A stretch of DNA of 64,000 nucleotides from Sequoia sempervirens. Its lineage: Eukaryota; Streptophyta; Pinopsida; Cupressales; Cupressaceae. The notes below the pieces were generated by a model. It saw only the letters and a list, made by a program, of their open reading frames with translations, was not told where the DNA came from and did not search any database. The stretch covers positions 124,001 to 188,000 of the forward strand of contig VDFB02254959.1 in assembly GCA_007258455.2 (NCBI GenBank), written 5' to 3'. Position numbers and translations under genes: made by a program. Shown here piece by piece: positions 46,121-59,017 of this stretch. Each line of letters begins with the position of its first letter. The first letter of the stretch is position 1.

Positions 46121-49056
46121 TGTTACACCTTGTGTGTTATTATCTTTTTACTATTACCTAGTTTGGTAAATTGCTCCAATAAATGTGAATGTGTTTTATT
46201 TATGAATCCTGTGGAAATATGTTGAATGAATGTTTGATTCAATTAAATGCCTAATGATTCAGTATAAGAAATATATAATATGAATATGACATGTATGTGA
46301 TTTATATGAATGCATTGATTCAACTAACTACTATTATGGTGAACTAAGCTAAATGCAGGAACAATTTCAAGCCTCTGGAAGAGGGGAAATATCACTCATG
46401 AGAAGAACTTGGTATGGTAACTTTTAATTCAACCTTATTGAGCATTCACACACTCACACTCTAGTTGGTCTTAGTTAAGTCAAGTCAGTTCGAGTAATGG
46501 GTAAGTGATCTTATGTTTTGATTGTGAATGTTCATGTTGGTTTGCAATCTTGTTTTATGAACATTTGTAATGAGGGATGAGATGAAGTCTTGAAGTAAAG
46601 TTGAAGATATTTCTTGTGTGTTTATTGTTATATCAATGAGATATATGCATTTAATGTATATATGTATATATGTATGTGTCTATGGTAAACTCACATGTGA
46701 GTGAATATGTACACGAGTATACATAGGTAGACTTACCTACATATCATGGGCAAATTACCTATATGCATAGGAATATAGATTGGACTAAGGTGACATATAT
46801 ATATGTATATATGCATTCCCTGTATATATGTCCATTGAATGTTATGAGTATGATTATTTTATAAGGATATTAAAATAATATTATGTCTATGTATATATAT
46901 ATGTGGAAGTAATATTGTGACATATATATTTATATATAATTGTATATATATACATGTAACGTTATACTTTATATATTATATATGTTTGATAATCAATAAT
47001 AATGTATTTGTTAACCTTGTGAAATATATATATATATATATTACATATATACATAGATGTGTGTGTGTGTGTATGTGTGTGTGTGTATCAAAGGAGGCTA
47101 TATATAAATAGATATATAATATATAATATATGATAGAAATCATTGGTAATAATCATCAAAGTGCAATATACATATAGCGCTATTGTTATTGTTAATATTT
47201 GTAAAGTGCTTAAGTAAAGCAAAGCACATATCATAATAAATGGCGCATATAATAAAGGTGCAACCTGCTACATAAAAAGCGAGTGCATGAAGTTATGTGA
47301 GACCAAGTCAACCTTGAAATGAGCACATAGGAGTCTATTTACTGCTATGTAAACATTTGAGAAGAAAGTTGAAACTGTTTTAAAAGCCTTTTGAATTTTT
47401 CAAACCTGCACTATAATTGTGGGTGCCAAACATATGAAGGTGGTGCCATATTTCCAAGTGTTTGGAATGCTTAAGAGGTCTTCAAAATACGCATAAGTTT
47501 GTAAATAGTATTTAGACTCAATCAAGAGTAAACTTGGCAGTATTTTGTAAAGGAATTTGAATTAGGAAACTTGTTTTGAGCTTGTTGTCCCTTATATCAA
47601 GATGACTCGGCCATTTAAATGGTGAGGACTATGATGTGTTGCAAACCTATGAGTTAACTTGGTGATCCATTGAATGAAGTTAGAAAGGTGGTAGAAATAT
47701 TGACTAGTTTGTAGCCTTTAGTTGCTCACAAATTAGTATAAATAGAGGTGCTCATTCTACCAATTGTTATAGGGATCAATATGAGTTTCCTTGTGTTATT
47801 TTGCTGCAATTTATGTGCTTATAGAATTGAGAGTTGTGAGTTAGAAAGTGGTTTGTTGTTTTATATTGGTTTTGTTGAGAGATCTAGAGAGAAGCAAGTG
47901 GAGGAATTTGTATTATTCATAGTGGAAGTTGCAAGCAATCTTGAACCATTAAGCTAGGAGGGAAGATTATTCAGCTGAAGCTTTTAAAAGGCATGTTGAT
48001 TTCTACTCCCTTGTAATTATGTTGAAAAGATTGTTTACTATGATGCCATGTTGGAAATATTTTCTTTTATGTGTGTTTGATGCTTGCAAGTCTTTTGAAA
48101 GTTCTTGATTGTCTCTTGTTATGGGAAACTTTTCTTTTATTTATAATATTATGGGTTTTATATGATTGTATATTGTTTATACTACTCGTAGAATGTCTAA
48201 ACTATACATAGTTTGATAATAATTTAGGTGTGTAGCATAAGATAGAGTTGTATTATGGATCTTATAGCAAGTCATTAGATATAAGTTAACATGAAGGTTA
48301 TTCCTAGGGTTGGGATAAATCCACGAGAAAGGGGATAACATTAAAATATAATACTAATGGTCAATACAAATTGAGCAATTAAATGTGGTGAAATAGATTA
48401 CCTCACTTGAAGTTATTGGGTGAAAAATATTTAGCCAAAGTAGTGTAGGTAGCCACTGTCTACACTATCAGTTCACTGTGTGATCCAATTTACATTCTAG
48501 GCCAAGGTAATCATATATGAGGTAGTAGACATTATGGTAACTCTAAATATGTAGGACACGTCACTATGCTCAAAAAAGGCTATTTGAAGGATGAGGTTAC
48601 CAAACCAATCTCTTCTTCGAAGGAAAGGCCATCTTACCAAGTTTGGTAGATGTGTGGGGGACCATAGTTAGTCCATGGTTGGTGGAAAAGCACTTGAGTG
48701 ATGCTTCTCCTTATGTAGTTGGCAACCAAAATTTGGGAGGACATTCTAGACCATTTGTATTTCTAGTTATTGTAAGCTTGATGAACCAATGTATGTAATT
48801 GTGTGTCCATCTATATGGAAAATGTAATGTGAAATATTATCTTGAATATATTTATGTAAAGTTAAATCATACTTACGTTATTAGAATGATTCTTTGATTA
48901 TGCAATGGAAAAGTTTGGATAAAGTAATATTTCAAATGTTACATTTATTATTGAATAGAAAAGAAAAGAAAATATTGCTTTACATTAGATGCATAGACAA
49001 TTACATGTGGGTATAAACTTAGTAGATTCACTAGGTAGAACAATGGGAATGTTACA
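46121..49056 (+). repeat. G-family LTR c (2,936 bp)
   Basis: Complete from TGTTACACC to TGTTACA. TATA-like TATAAATAG lies at about 47738. Closest in sequence to LTR b. It is followed without spacer by the interior of LTR d. Confidence 0.9.
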
Positions 49057-52000
49057 ATATACAGATAATATTATTCTTTATATTATATTTATATGTTTAT
49101 TAATTAAATATATTTGATAACTTAATGAAATGGATATATATATAATCTAATGGATATATATATGTATATATATATATATATGATATATATATATTTATAT
49201 ATTTATATGTATATATATATGAAAGTTGTTAAGATAATCTCCAAGCACATAACATAGCGCTATTCTTAAGTGAAGCGTTGTAGTGAATAAAGTGCATATG
49301 TCACATAATGTGCAGCCTATAATAGAATGATAACCAGTGCATAAAGTGCTTTAAGACCAAGTCAAACTAATGAATAAAGCACATATGATTTTAATTGTTG
49401 ATGTGTAAATGCTTGAGAAGAAAGTTAATACTATTTTAAAAGCCATAATTTGAAACTATCAAATTGTGTGCTATTATTGGGCACCAACATATGAATGTGG
49501 CACCATATTACAAGTGTTTGGAATGTATAAGAGGTCTTTAAAATATGTATAATCCTATAAATAGCATTGAGACTCGGTCAAGAGCAAACTTGGCAGCATC
49601 ATGTGAAGGAATTCGAATTAAGAAACTTGTTTTGAGCTTGTTGTCCCTTATATCAAGTCAACTTGGCCATTTAAATGGTGAGGAATGTGATGTGTTCCAA
49701 ACCTGTGAGTTAGATTAGTGAGTCGTTGCATGAGTTTAGAAAGGTGGTAGAAATATTAGTTTGTAGCCTTTGGTTGCTCACAATTTAGTATAAATAGAGT
49801 GGTGCAGGAGCACCTAAGCCCTTAATTGCAAAGTTAATCATTTGAAGATTTGATAGGTTGGTCAATAGGTGAGTCTAGGGTAGTATGGGGTGTTTTGAGT
49901 CTATTTACACTAAAAAAGGTCTAATGAGGCCATCTATGATGCAATTGGGGGGTTTTAGAGTCATTTGTGTTAAAAGAGCAAAAGTTGCAAAAATAAGTAA
50001 AAATGTTGTCAAGCAAGAATTGCAAAAAATGCAACCATTAGGAATATGAAGGGTCTAGGAATTTGAAAGGTAGTTATAGGTGTTTTGTGGTTGATTTTTG
50101 GATGGAATGTGTATAAGAAGCCTCAAAAGGCTCGAGCAACAGTTGGAGAAGTTTGTATTAAAGATTCAAATCAAATACAACATCTATTTTTTGCAAATTT
50201 TTTGTGTTTCTGAACTTTTCAAATATTGTACAGACTCGTACAGGATTTAAATGATCTGAATCTCATTGTGTTATGTAGAGGCATGTTTTAAATTTATTTT
50301 GTATCCATTTTGAGGGCCTAACATTAAGTTTTGAGAAAGATCACTATAGTTTTCTAGAACTGCCTAGTCAAAACTGGTCAAGGGTTTGATAGGAGTTTAA
50401 ATGTTGTTTTAAGTCATTTCATCTACTATCCTAGCTTTTAACTCAATGGAATGACTTTTCATCTGATAATTTAGGTTTCCATGTGGTCTAGTTGGCAGAG
50501 GAGTCAAGTTGTTGGTATTTGGGTGATGCCCTAGGGTAAAACTAAGTGATTTTCCATGTGAAATGAAGGTGTCAATGTAGGGTTTTGACAAAATAGTGAA
50601 AGAATTGTCTATGTAATGGACTTGTGAGTTTGTGTAGGGTATATTTAAGGTTTTGGATGCATTTTTTGTGTCAAGAAAGCTTGGGGGATAGGAGATTGAA
50701 TAAACCCTAATGTTTTTACATGGAAATGGAGGGTTTCTTGGATCAGCATTCTAGAAGTCTTGTATCTGTGAAATGGTGATGGATTCTATTGTTTTCAGAC
50801 ACAATTTGTGATTTTCAATTGATTTTGGGTGGTTACCTAGTGTTTAGTAAGTACTTCCTTTGGAAAATAGGGCTAATTGAGTAGCCTAAAATAGGGGCAG
50901 TTTATTGATTCTCAATGTTGTGTCAAAGAAACCTCTTGTGATCTTCTAGTATGTTGTGTGGGGTTCTGTGGTGAGTCTTGTTGGTGTTTGGTTGGCCTAT
51001 GTACAACCTTCTCCAAAAGATATCTTTAAAATTTTGGTTTTGAGGCTACAAGCATTTTGGTGAGTGTTTGGAATAAGTTGGGAGAATTGTGTTGCAAGGG
51101 TTATTTCCTTGTTTGAATCAGGTCAATTTGAGTTGGATAGAGAGTCATCACCACCTTGCTTATATCATAGATGTGCTCATTCTACCAATTGTTACACTTA
51201 TCAGTCTAAATTTCTTTGTGTTATTCTGCTGCAAATTATGTGTGAGTGAGTTGATAATTGTGAGATAGAGAGTTGCTTGTTATTTTGTATTGGTTTTGTT
51301 GGGAGATCTAGAGAGAATCTTGTAGACGTATTTGGGTTGTTTGAAGTGGAATTTGTAAGTGATCTTGAGCCATTAAGCTAGGAGGGAAGATTATTCAGTT
51401 AGATATTTAAAAAGGCATGTTGATTTCTACTCCCTTGTCATTATGTTGAAAAGATTGTTTATTATGAAGTCATGTTGGAAAGATTGTCTTTATGTGTGTT
51501 TTGATGCTTGCGAATCTTTTGAAATTTATTTGATTATTCCTTGTATTGACTAACCTTTCTTTTGGGTATATACGTATATAGATAAATATACCATCATGGT
51601 TTTTATATGATTATATACTATTTATACTAATCATAGAGTGTTGAAACTATATGTAGATTGACAATACTCTAGGTGTGTGACATGAGATAAAATTGTTTAT
51701 TGATTTTTATAGTAAGTCATTTAGATATAAGATAATGGGAAGGTCATTCTTGGGGTTAGGATAATCCATGAGAAAGGGGATAACCTTAGAATAGAATACT
51801 AATGGTCAATACAAATTAAGCAATTAAATTTTGTGAAATAGATGACCTCACTCGAAGTTACTGGGTGATGAATCTTTGTCCAAAATAGTGTAGGTAGCCA
51901 CGGTCTATACTATCAATTCACTGTGTGATCCAATTTACATTCTAGGCTAAGGTAATCATATATTTTGTAGTAGACATTATGGTAGCTCTAGATATGTAGG

Positions 52001-52503
52001 ACACATCACTATGCTCAAAAAAGGCTATTTGAAGGATGAGGTTACTAAACCAATATCTTTATCGAAGGGAGGGTCATCTTTCCAAGTTTGGTAGATGTGC
52101 AGGGACCACAGTGAGTCCATGGTTGGCAGAAAAGTGCTTGAGTTATGCTTCTCCTCATGCAATTGGCGACCAAGATTTAGGACGACATTTTGGACCATTT
52201 GTATTTCTATTTCTTGTAAGCTTGTTGAAGCAATGTGTGTAATCATGAGTCCATTTATATGGAAATTGTAATGTGAAACGTTATCTTGAAAATATTTATG
52301 TAAAGTTAAATCATACTTATATTATTGGAATGATTATTTGATTATGCAATGGAAAATTTTGGATAAAGATATATTTCAAATGATGCATTTATTATTGAAT
52401 AGAAAAGAAAAAATTTATTGCTTTTATACATTAGATCCATAGACAATTTACATGTGGGTAAAAAATTAGTAGATTTACTAGGTAGAACAATGGGAATGTT
52501 ACA
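49057..52503 (+). repeat. G-family LTR d, lacking its first 0.9 kb, split by a solo LTR
   Basis: It matches LTR a from about 20310 onward and is closer to LTR a than to c. It ends TGTTACA at 52503, followed by the duplication ATAGT and copia-1. The solo LTR at 49800-51167 sits just after its TATA box. Confidence 0.85.
49800..51167 (+). mobile_element. solo LTR, TSD TAGAG/TAGAT
   Basis: The 1,368-bp block starts TGGTGCAGGAGCACC and ends CTTATATCA. Duplications are TAGAG (49795-49799) and TAGAT (51168-51172); the other G LTRs show the empty site TAAATAGAGGTGCTC. No coding frame is supported. GGTGC-AGGA-GCACC at the left end is a short hairpin. Orientation is inferred from TG...CA only. Confidence 0.75.
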
Positions 52504-54388
52504 ATAGTGCACTTCAAGACAAAGATTGAGAAGCAAGAAGATGCACATGTGGAAGAACAACCAAATGGATTACAGGATATGGAAGAAGAAGAGGTTTTAG
52601 TGAGTTCAGATGATGTGCAAGATGAGTATATAGACGAAGAGCAGCAAGAATCCCTTACTCCTACCTTGAGAAGATCCACACGATAATAAAATATAGTTGA
52701 TAGGTATAGCCCATCTAATTTTGTTTATGTGTTTACTTTTTTGAGTACTAATGATGAACCTAGATCCTACATGGAGGCTCTTTCTTCAAAAGAAAGTTAG
52801 TCTTGGATGCTAGCCATGTAGAAGGAGATGATGGCTTTGGATATTTGTGATACCTAGGATCCATTGAGTTTGACCAAAGGAAGGAATCCCATTGGTTACA
52901 AGTGCGTATTTAAAAATAAATTTGGTGTAGATGGTCAGTTAGAGTGATACAAGGCCAGATTGGTGGCCAAGGACTACTCCTAGAGAGAGGGAGTTGATTT
53001 TGGTGAAATTTTATCTCCTATTGCTAAGTTAAATTCTATTAGATTCCTATCATCTATTCTTGCTACTTATGATTTTTAAATAGAGAAAATGGATGTTAAA
53101 ATTGCTTTCTTGCAAGGGGATCTTAAGGAAGAGATTTATATGCAACAGCCTGATGGTTTTATTGTGAAAGAAAAAGAACACTTGGTTTGTAGGTTAAAGA
53201 GATCTTTAAATGGTTTGAAACAATCACCCAAGATGTGGTGCCAAAAGTTTGATAACTTTGCATTGAATTTGGGTTTTGTTAGGAGCAAGAAGGATAATTG
53301 TGTGTACATTAAGGTTATTGATGATTAGATATTAATCATTGTCTTGTATGTTGATGACATGTTGTTATGGGTAACAACAAGGTGATGATTAGGGAGCATA
53401 AGACTCAACTTTCTAGAACATTTTACATGAAGGATTTGGGGGCTGCAAAATATATTCTTCGAATGGAGATCAGTAGAGATCAAGTTCACATAAAGCTTTG
53501 GTTAGGTCAGAGTAAGTATGTTGATACCATTTTGCAAAGGTTTAATATGTATGATTGTAAACCAATAAATATTCCATCTCTCATTAGTACTAAGTTGAGT
53601 TTAGACATGTTTCCTAATTTTGATGATGATATTTAAAATATGTCTAACATTCCTTATGCTAGTGTCATTGGTAGTTTGATTTATGTAATGGTTTGCACTA
53701 GATCAGATATAGCCCAAGCAGTGGGAGTTTTGAGCAGGTTTATTTCAAACCCTGATAGAGAGCATTAGACTTTTATTAAGAGGGTGTTTAGATATTTGTG
53801 TGGTACTTAAGATTATTTTTTGGCTTATCATGGTACTGATGATGTGGATAAGTCATTGGACATATAGGGTTTTGTTGATGTAGATTGGGGAGGTGACTTG
53901 GGCAGTCAAAGGTCCACTAGTGGCTATGTTTTTACTTTTTTTGGAGCTGCAATGAGTTGGATGAGTAAGACATAGTGTACATTTGCATTGTACATCATCG
54001 AACAGAGTATATGACTGCTAAACATGCCTCTAAGGTGGCAGTTCAGTTATAGAGACTTGGTAATGGTATTGGTTTTGATTGTAGGACAGTGTGGACTGTA
54101 TGTGACAATCAAAGTGCTATATGTTTAGCCAAAAATCCTATGTATCATGCTTGTACTAAGAATTTTGATGTTTAGTATCAATTTGTGTGAGAAATGGTAG
54201 AGAATGGTAAGGTTTTGATTGAGAAGGTTGACACTTTGGATAATGTTTAATATTCTCTTATGAAGTTAGTGGCCAAAGATAAGCTCTCTTGGTGCAAGAA
54301 GGCCATGGGGCTTGATCACTATACTTGATTATATGTTTTATTTGTATCTCATTGATGTAATTGCAATGCATAATGTCAAGTGGGAGAA
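52504..54388 (+). pseudogene. copia-1 right half: RT and RNase H
   Basis: After a Glu-rich linker, RT has NPIGYKCVFKNKFG, MDVKIAFLQGDLKEEIYMQQ (53089), PDGFIVKEKEHLVCRLKRSL, GLKQSPKMW and LYVDDMLL, the YVDD site (about 53347). Then FYMKDLGAAKYILRMEISRD and VCTRSDIAQAVGVLSRFISN. RNase H has GFVDVDWGGDLGSQRSTSGY and, near the end, WCKKAMGLDHYT with a stop at about 54327-54329. Several stops and frame changes are present. Polypurine tract AAGTGGGAGAA lies at 54378-54388. Confidence 0.9.
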
Positions 54389-55260
54389 TGTTAGGATAGG
54401 TGACATTATAATTTCTATCCTAAGTTGATTTATGTGTCTGCACATTATTTAGAAAGTGTTCTAGGGGACATGAGGGACAAAATCTTTATTATTTATTTTC
54501 TTATGACAAATTGTAATTGCATTCAATGAGGTGGACCCTTTATGGTGGCAATTACAGAGCATTTTGGGAGGATATTCCTCTTGGGCATCCAACTTTGTGA
54601 GTGGGGACCATTTTGTTGTGCATGTCCTTGCATGTTATTTACATGTTTTGCATGCTCTTGCATGGTTTGGCACCCAGGTTTGCATGTTGGTGCATGCTCT
54701 TATATGAATTCATCAGAGTTGTCAGAGAGTTATGGAGCACTTGAGTTTGACCAATTATAATTGGATATGGGTTAGACACCCATGTGAAGGCCATGTGATA
54801 ATTTAATAATTTATTCCATTTTTATGGGCTATCCACTAAGGGGGGCATGGGTTTTTCCAGGTGGTTTTTCTTGTTGATATGGGATACCATTTGTGGTTTC
54901 TCTCCCACAAACTTCTATATATTGGAGCCTTGAGATGGTGGCTTGTAAAGAGTTTATTTGTAGGTTGTTAGAGCGACGAAGTGCTACTAGATTATAGAGA
55001 GGATTGTTGTATTGATGTACTTCCTTGAAGATTAATACAAGCATTGGATCTCTTTGGGTGTGGATTTTTTCTCAAAAAGGTTTCTCCATGTATATCTTGT
55101 GTCACTTGTGTTTGATGACTTGTGGTATTGCAAGTTTCTGTTTCAATTTTGCAATTGTCATTCACATAATATTTATATGGTAATCTTGAATATATAGTTT
55201 TAGGTTTGCAACCACTTTTATAAGTTCATATTTTTGCAAGTTACACCTTGATTTCCAACA
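54389..55260 (+). repeat. copia-1 3' LTR (872 bp)
   Basis: It starts TGTTAGGATAGG right after the polypurine tract and ends TTTCCAACA, where copia-2 coding sequence begins. A TATA-like CTATATATTGG lies at about 54915. The matching 5' LTR is not in the window. Confidence 0.85.
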
Positions 55261-56274
55261 TCTTCATCAGTTATGGTGTCAATGTGAAGGGGTGTAAGCT
55301 TTGGGATCTAGCTGCAGAGAAGGTGCTCCATAGCAAAAGTGTGATCTTCTCTGAGCTAAAACCTTCCATAATTGATCTACAAGCTACTCCTGAGAGAGAT
55401 GAGTTGTCTACTGTTGCTGGACCTAATGATGAGGAAAGCTCAAACATCTCTAAAAGCTCTGAAGAAGAGCAAGAACCTCAACCTCAATAATTGAGGAGGT
55501 ATACCCATGTTAAACAAAAAACGAAAAGATTTGGATATTCTATGTTGGATTCCAGTTGCATATTTACCTTGATTGCTAACACTGATGAGCCTAGGACTAT
55601 TAGAGAAGCTATGGGCTTACATGATGCAAATTCTTGGATAGAAGCCATGAATGAAGATATGGTTGCATTGAAGAAGAATGATACGTGGGATCTGATACCT
55701 TTGCCTGATGGATGAAAACCTGTTGGTTGCAAATGGGTGTTCAAGAAGAAAATGGGTCCTAATGGTAGTGTTGAGAAGCATAAGGCAAGGTTGGTCACAA
55801 AGGGATATTCCCAGGTGGAGGGAATTGATTATGGGGAGATTATATCATGTAGCTAAGCTGACATTGATTTGATTCTTGTTGTCACTTGTAGCATCTCATG
55901 ACTTGGAAGTCGATCAGATGGATGTGAAGATAACTTTCCTTCATGTTGACTTGGAGGGGGAAATTTATGTCACAACCAAAGAATTTCATTGTGAAAGGTA
56001 AAGAGAATCTAATGTGCAAGTTGAAGAATTCTTTGTATGGTTTGAATCAATCTCCTAGGATGTGGTATTAGAAGTTTGATACCTATGTGTTGCCTTTGGG
56101 ATTTCTAATCTTCCAAATATGACAATTGTTTCTATTACAAGACTAATAATGGTCGCATTCTCTTTATTGTATTAATGTGGATGATATGTTGTTCTTTGGG
56201 AATGGTAAAATTATGATCTCAAATTTGAAGTCTCAGTTGTCAGCATAGTTTGAGATGAAAGATCTAGGTGCGGT
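55261..56274 (+). pseudogene. copia-2: end of integrase region and start of RT
   Basis: FISYGVNVKGCKLWDLAAEK and VLHSKSVIFSE are the usual C-terminal end of the copia integrase region. Ser/Glu-rich linker follows. The RT start has [60 protein letters not shown] and [12 protein letters not shown]. The region around VDDMLFFGNGKIMISNLKSQ (about 56178) is its catalytic part. It ends FEMKDLGA, cut by a minus-strand G LTR. Many frame changes lie after 55850. It differs clearly from copia-1 and was the target into which copia-1 inserted. Confidence 0.85.
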
Positions 56275-57165
56275 TGTAATGTGCCTATTATTCTACATAG
56301 TAATTTTACTAAGTTTTACCCATAAGTGGAAAGTTATGCTACTAGCATTATGAGCCATAAAAAAAATTCTTTCCTATTTAATAATAAATGTATCATTTGA
56401 AATATAACTTTATCCAAAATTTCCATTCCATAATCAAAGAATCATTCTAATAATATAAGTATGATTTAACTTTACATAAATATATTCAAGATAACATTTC
56501 ACATTTACAATTTCCATATAGATGGACACATGATTACATACATTGCTTCAACAAAATTACAAGAACTAGAATTACAAACTATTATAGATGTCCTAGCATT
56601 GGCACATACATTCTAAATGTCCCCTTTCCTTGGTGCATACCTTCTACGTGTCCCCAATACTGGTGTATACATCTCAATTCTTGAATAAAAAATACCAATG
56701 GTCTAGAATGTCCTCCTTCCAAATCTTGACCACCAACTACATGAGAAGCATCACTCAAGCACTTTTTCACCAACCATGGACTTATTGTGATCCCTTGCAC
56801 ATCTACCAAACTAGGTAAGATGGCCCCGACCCTCCCTTCGATGAAGAGATTGATTTGGTAACCTCATCCTTTAAATAGCCTTTCTTGAGAATAGTGATGT
56901 CCTACATATCTAGAGCTACCATAATGTCTACTACCTCATATATGATTACCCCAGCCTAGAATGTAAATTGGATCACACAGTGAACTAATAGTGTAGACAA
57001 TGGTTTCCTACACTACATTGGCTAAAGATTCATCACCCAATAACTTTGAGTGAGGTCATTTATTTCACCACATATAATTGCTTGATTTTTATTGACCATA
57101 AGTATTCTATTTGAAAGCTATCCCCTTTCTCGTGGATTATCCTAATAACCTTCCCATTAACTCAT
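56275..57165 (-). repeat. G-family LTR e, minus strand, 3' part
   Basis: The reverse complement of LTR a from 22611 back to about 21835. It starts TGTAATGTGCC on the plus strand next to the copia-2 break. Similarity ends near 57165. Confidence 0.8.
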
Positions 57166-58146
57166 ATCTATACAATATTGCTTCTAATTATCTTAAAGCC
57201 ACTTTATCTTACACTATGTACATATATTTTTGACTGACATTATAACGTTAAATGACTCTTTTCCAAAAGTACAATCCCAACAATAAAAGACTCTTTTCAA
57301 GAGTGTAATATCATTAATAAAAGGCTATTCAAAAAGTAGATTCTTGTCAATTAAATGACTTCATGTCAAGAGTATAAAACAATCAAACAAGTAACAATTC
57401 CAATTTGATAGGGTAATCCCACCTATGGCTCCAACCAAATAGTAATTCACAAATTCAAGTGATCAACTTAATCACATATGTTACTCTCAACCTTGGTTTA
57501 CCCAAATCCTAGGATAAAATCCTAAACCTTACATAGGTTGACATACAACAAAAATGGCATTAATTGTATAGTATCATTGTCATATATTTGACCTTGATAT
57601 AATATTTTTTTCTAGTTGACTCTAGTCAATTACAACTATCAACCCCCACAAACATGAAAATCACATAAAATTTCCATTATAATCATTCTTTACTTCTTAT
57701 AGATATATTCGAGATATCCTATTACGCTTCTAGTTCATAATCAATATTTCTTCCAATAAGGCAACATATTAACCCACACATTATTATATATTAGCATAAT
57801 CAAAAATTACGTTATTCAACCCTATGATGACTATCAAAATAAATATATTCAAATATAATTCCTAACCCTAGGAATAGATTACTCCTCTTCCTCAAAAGAG
57901 TTATGAATTACCATTAAGGTTTGCTCAAAAACCTAATGATTCCAAAGTAGTACTTTGGCATACTATCATTTCCCATTCTACATGACCTATGAATCATTTA
58001 TATAGCCTCGACCACCTAGCATGGTTTTAAATACAATATAACCACACTATTTGATATAATACCTAAGTATGTGCTAATCAAAGAGGGTTTCATCTATCAA
58101 AAATTTAACCAAGTATCATACAATCTCAAACAAGCATTGGTAACAC
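57166..58146. other. unassigned AT-rich stretch between LTR e and element B
   Basis: Matches neither the missing 0.55 kb of LTR e nor the missing 0.63 kb of the element B LTR. No coding frame is supported. A GACTCTTTTC..AAGAGT motif recurs at about 57255-57310. It may be filler from a deletion-repair event. Confidence 0.5.
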
Positions 58147-58779
58147 TCCTATCGTTGCTATATTGGTTGTCCATGGAGGTGGAAACACCAAAGTGGGGGA
58201 CTGACTGTGGCAATCCTCTATATATATCCCCAACATTTTTTTGTCTTGTGTGTGTAGGTTGCTCGTCAAGTGAAGACCTTGAATATATCAACTCATGGGT
58301 AGGAAGGTTCACTTTCCTCACCCTCTTTAGTCAATTCATAGATTAGATCAAGTTAAAGTATTCTTCTTGTTATTCAGTTATTTAGTTCCTTTCTACTTTT
58401 TTTATTGCATTAAATTACATATGTTAGGTTGTTAGTAGGTCTCCCTAGTTTTCAGATTATACTTTATATTTTCTATCTGTATGGACACCAATGCCCCACT
58501 GAGATGCCAATGCATCACACTGTTGCACGTATCCCATGTTGTAGTCCTCTATAAGTGAGATTCCTAAGTCATAGTCTGAACATTGGAAACATGCTCACCT
58601 GAATTCCTAAGACTCTTGAGCTAGCAGAAGGAAAGAGGCAGATCAGTTGTCTTTCCTTTTCACCCCTTTAAACATCAAATCTATCTTAAACAATCCCTTA
58701 ACTTGAGTTAGATCAAGGAAGCCTATTATTCTAGACCCTCTCGTGACCTAGGGTCCTGATTAGTTGGTCTCCCTCTACA
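58147..58779 (+). repeat. 5' LTR of element B, truncated
   Basis: Matches 63115-63744 of the 3' LTR (for example CCCCAACATTTTTTTGTCTTG). It ends CCCTCTACA. The first 626 bp or so are missing. Confidence 0.85.
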
Positions 58780-58781
58780 TT

Positions 58782-58798
58782 TTGGTGAACTCGACATG
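58782..58798 (+). other. primer-binding site-like sequence of element B
   Basis: TTGGTGAACTCGACATG follows the LTR by two bases and differs from element A by one transition. Confidence 0.65.
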
Positions 58799-59017
58799 AA
58801 TTGAATTGGGTTCCATTTCATAGTGTTGAAGGAGTCTTCTCTCTTGTTCTAGGTGTGTGCATTGCAGGGTATCTAGCCTTGCAACTCAACCTACGACCCC
58901 TAGCAATGTAGCTAGAAGAGTCCCTAAATGTTGTGAAGCGAAACCTAGAATAGGTCACTATCTAATTGTTAAACCCTTGGGGGCTTCTAAGAAGGTCCTT
59001 TTTGGTGTACATATAAG

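Larger units (their letters stand above)
19430..52508 (+). mobile_element. G family: chromodomain Ty3/gypsy block inserted in copia-1, TSD ATAGT
   Basis: ATAGT at 19430-19434 and at 52504-52508 flanks the whole block, and copia-1 coding sequence continues on both sides. Inside are LTR a, a duplicated copia segment, internal region 1, LTR b, internal region 2, LTR c and a 5'-truncated LTR d. By sequence, LTR a pairs with d and LTR b with c, which suggests one G element nested in another. LTRs begin TGTTACA and end TGTTACA. A chromodomain-like tail after integrase places the family among plant chromoviruses (Tekay/Del-like). Confidence 0.7.
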
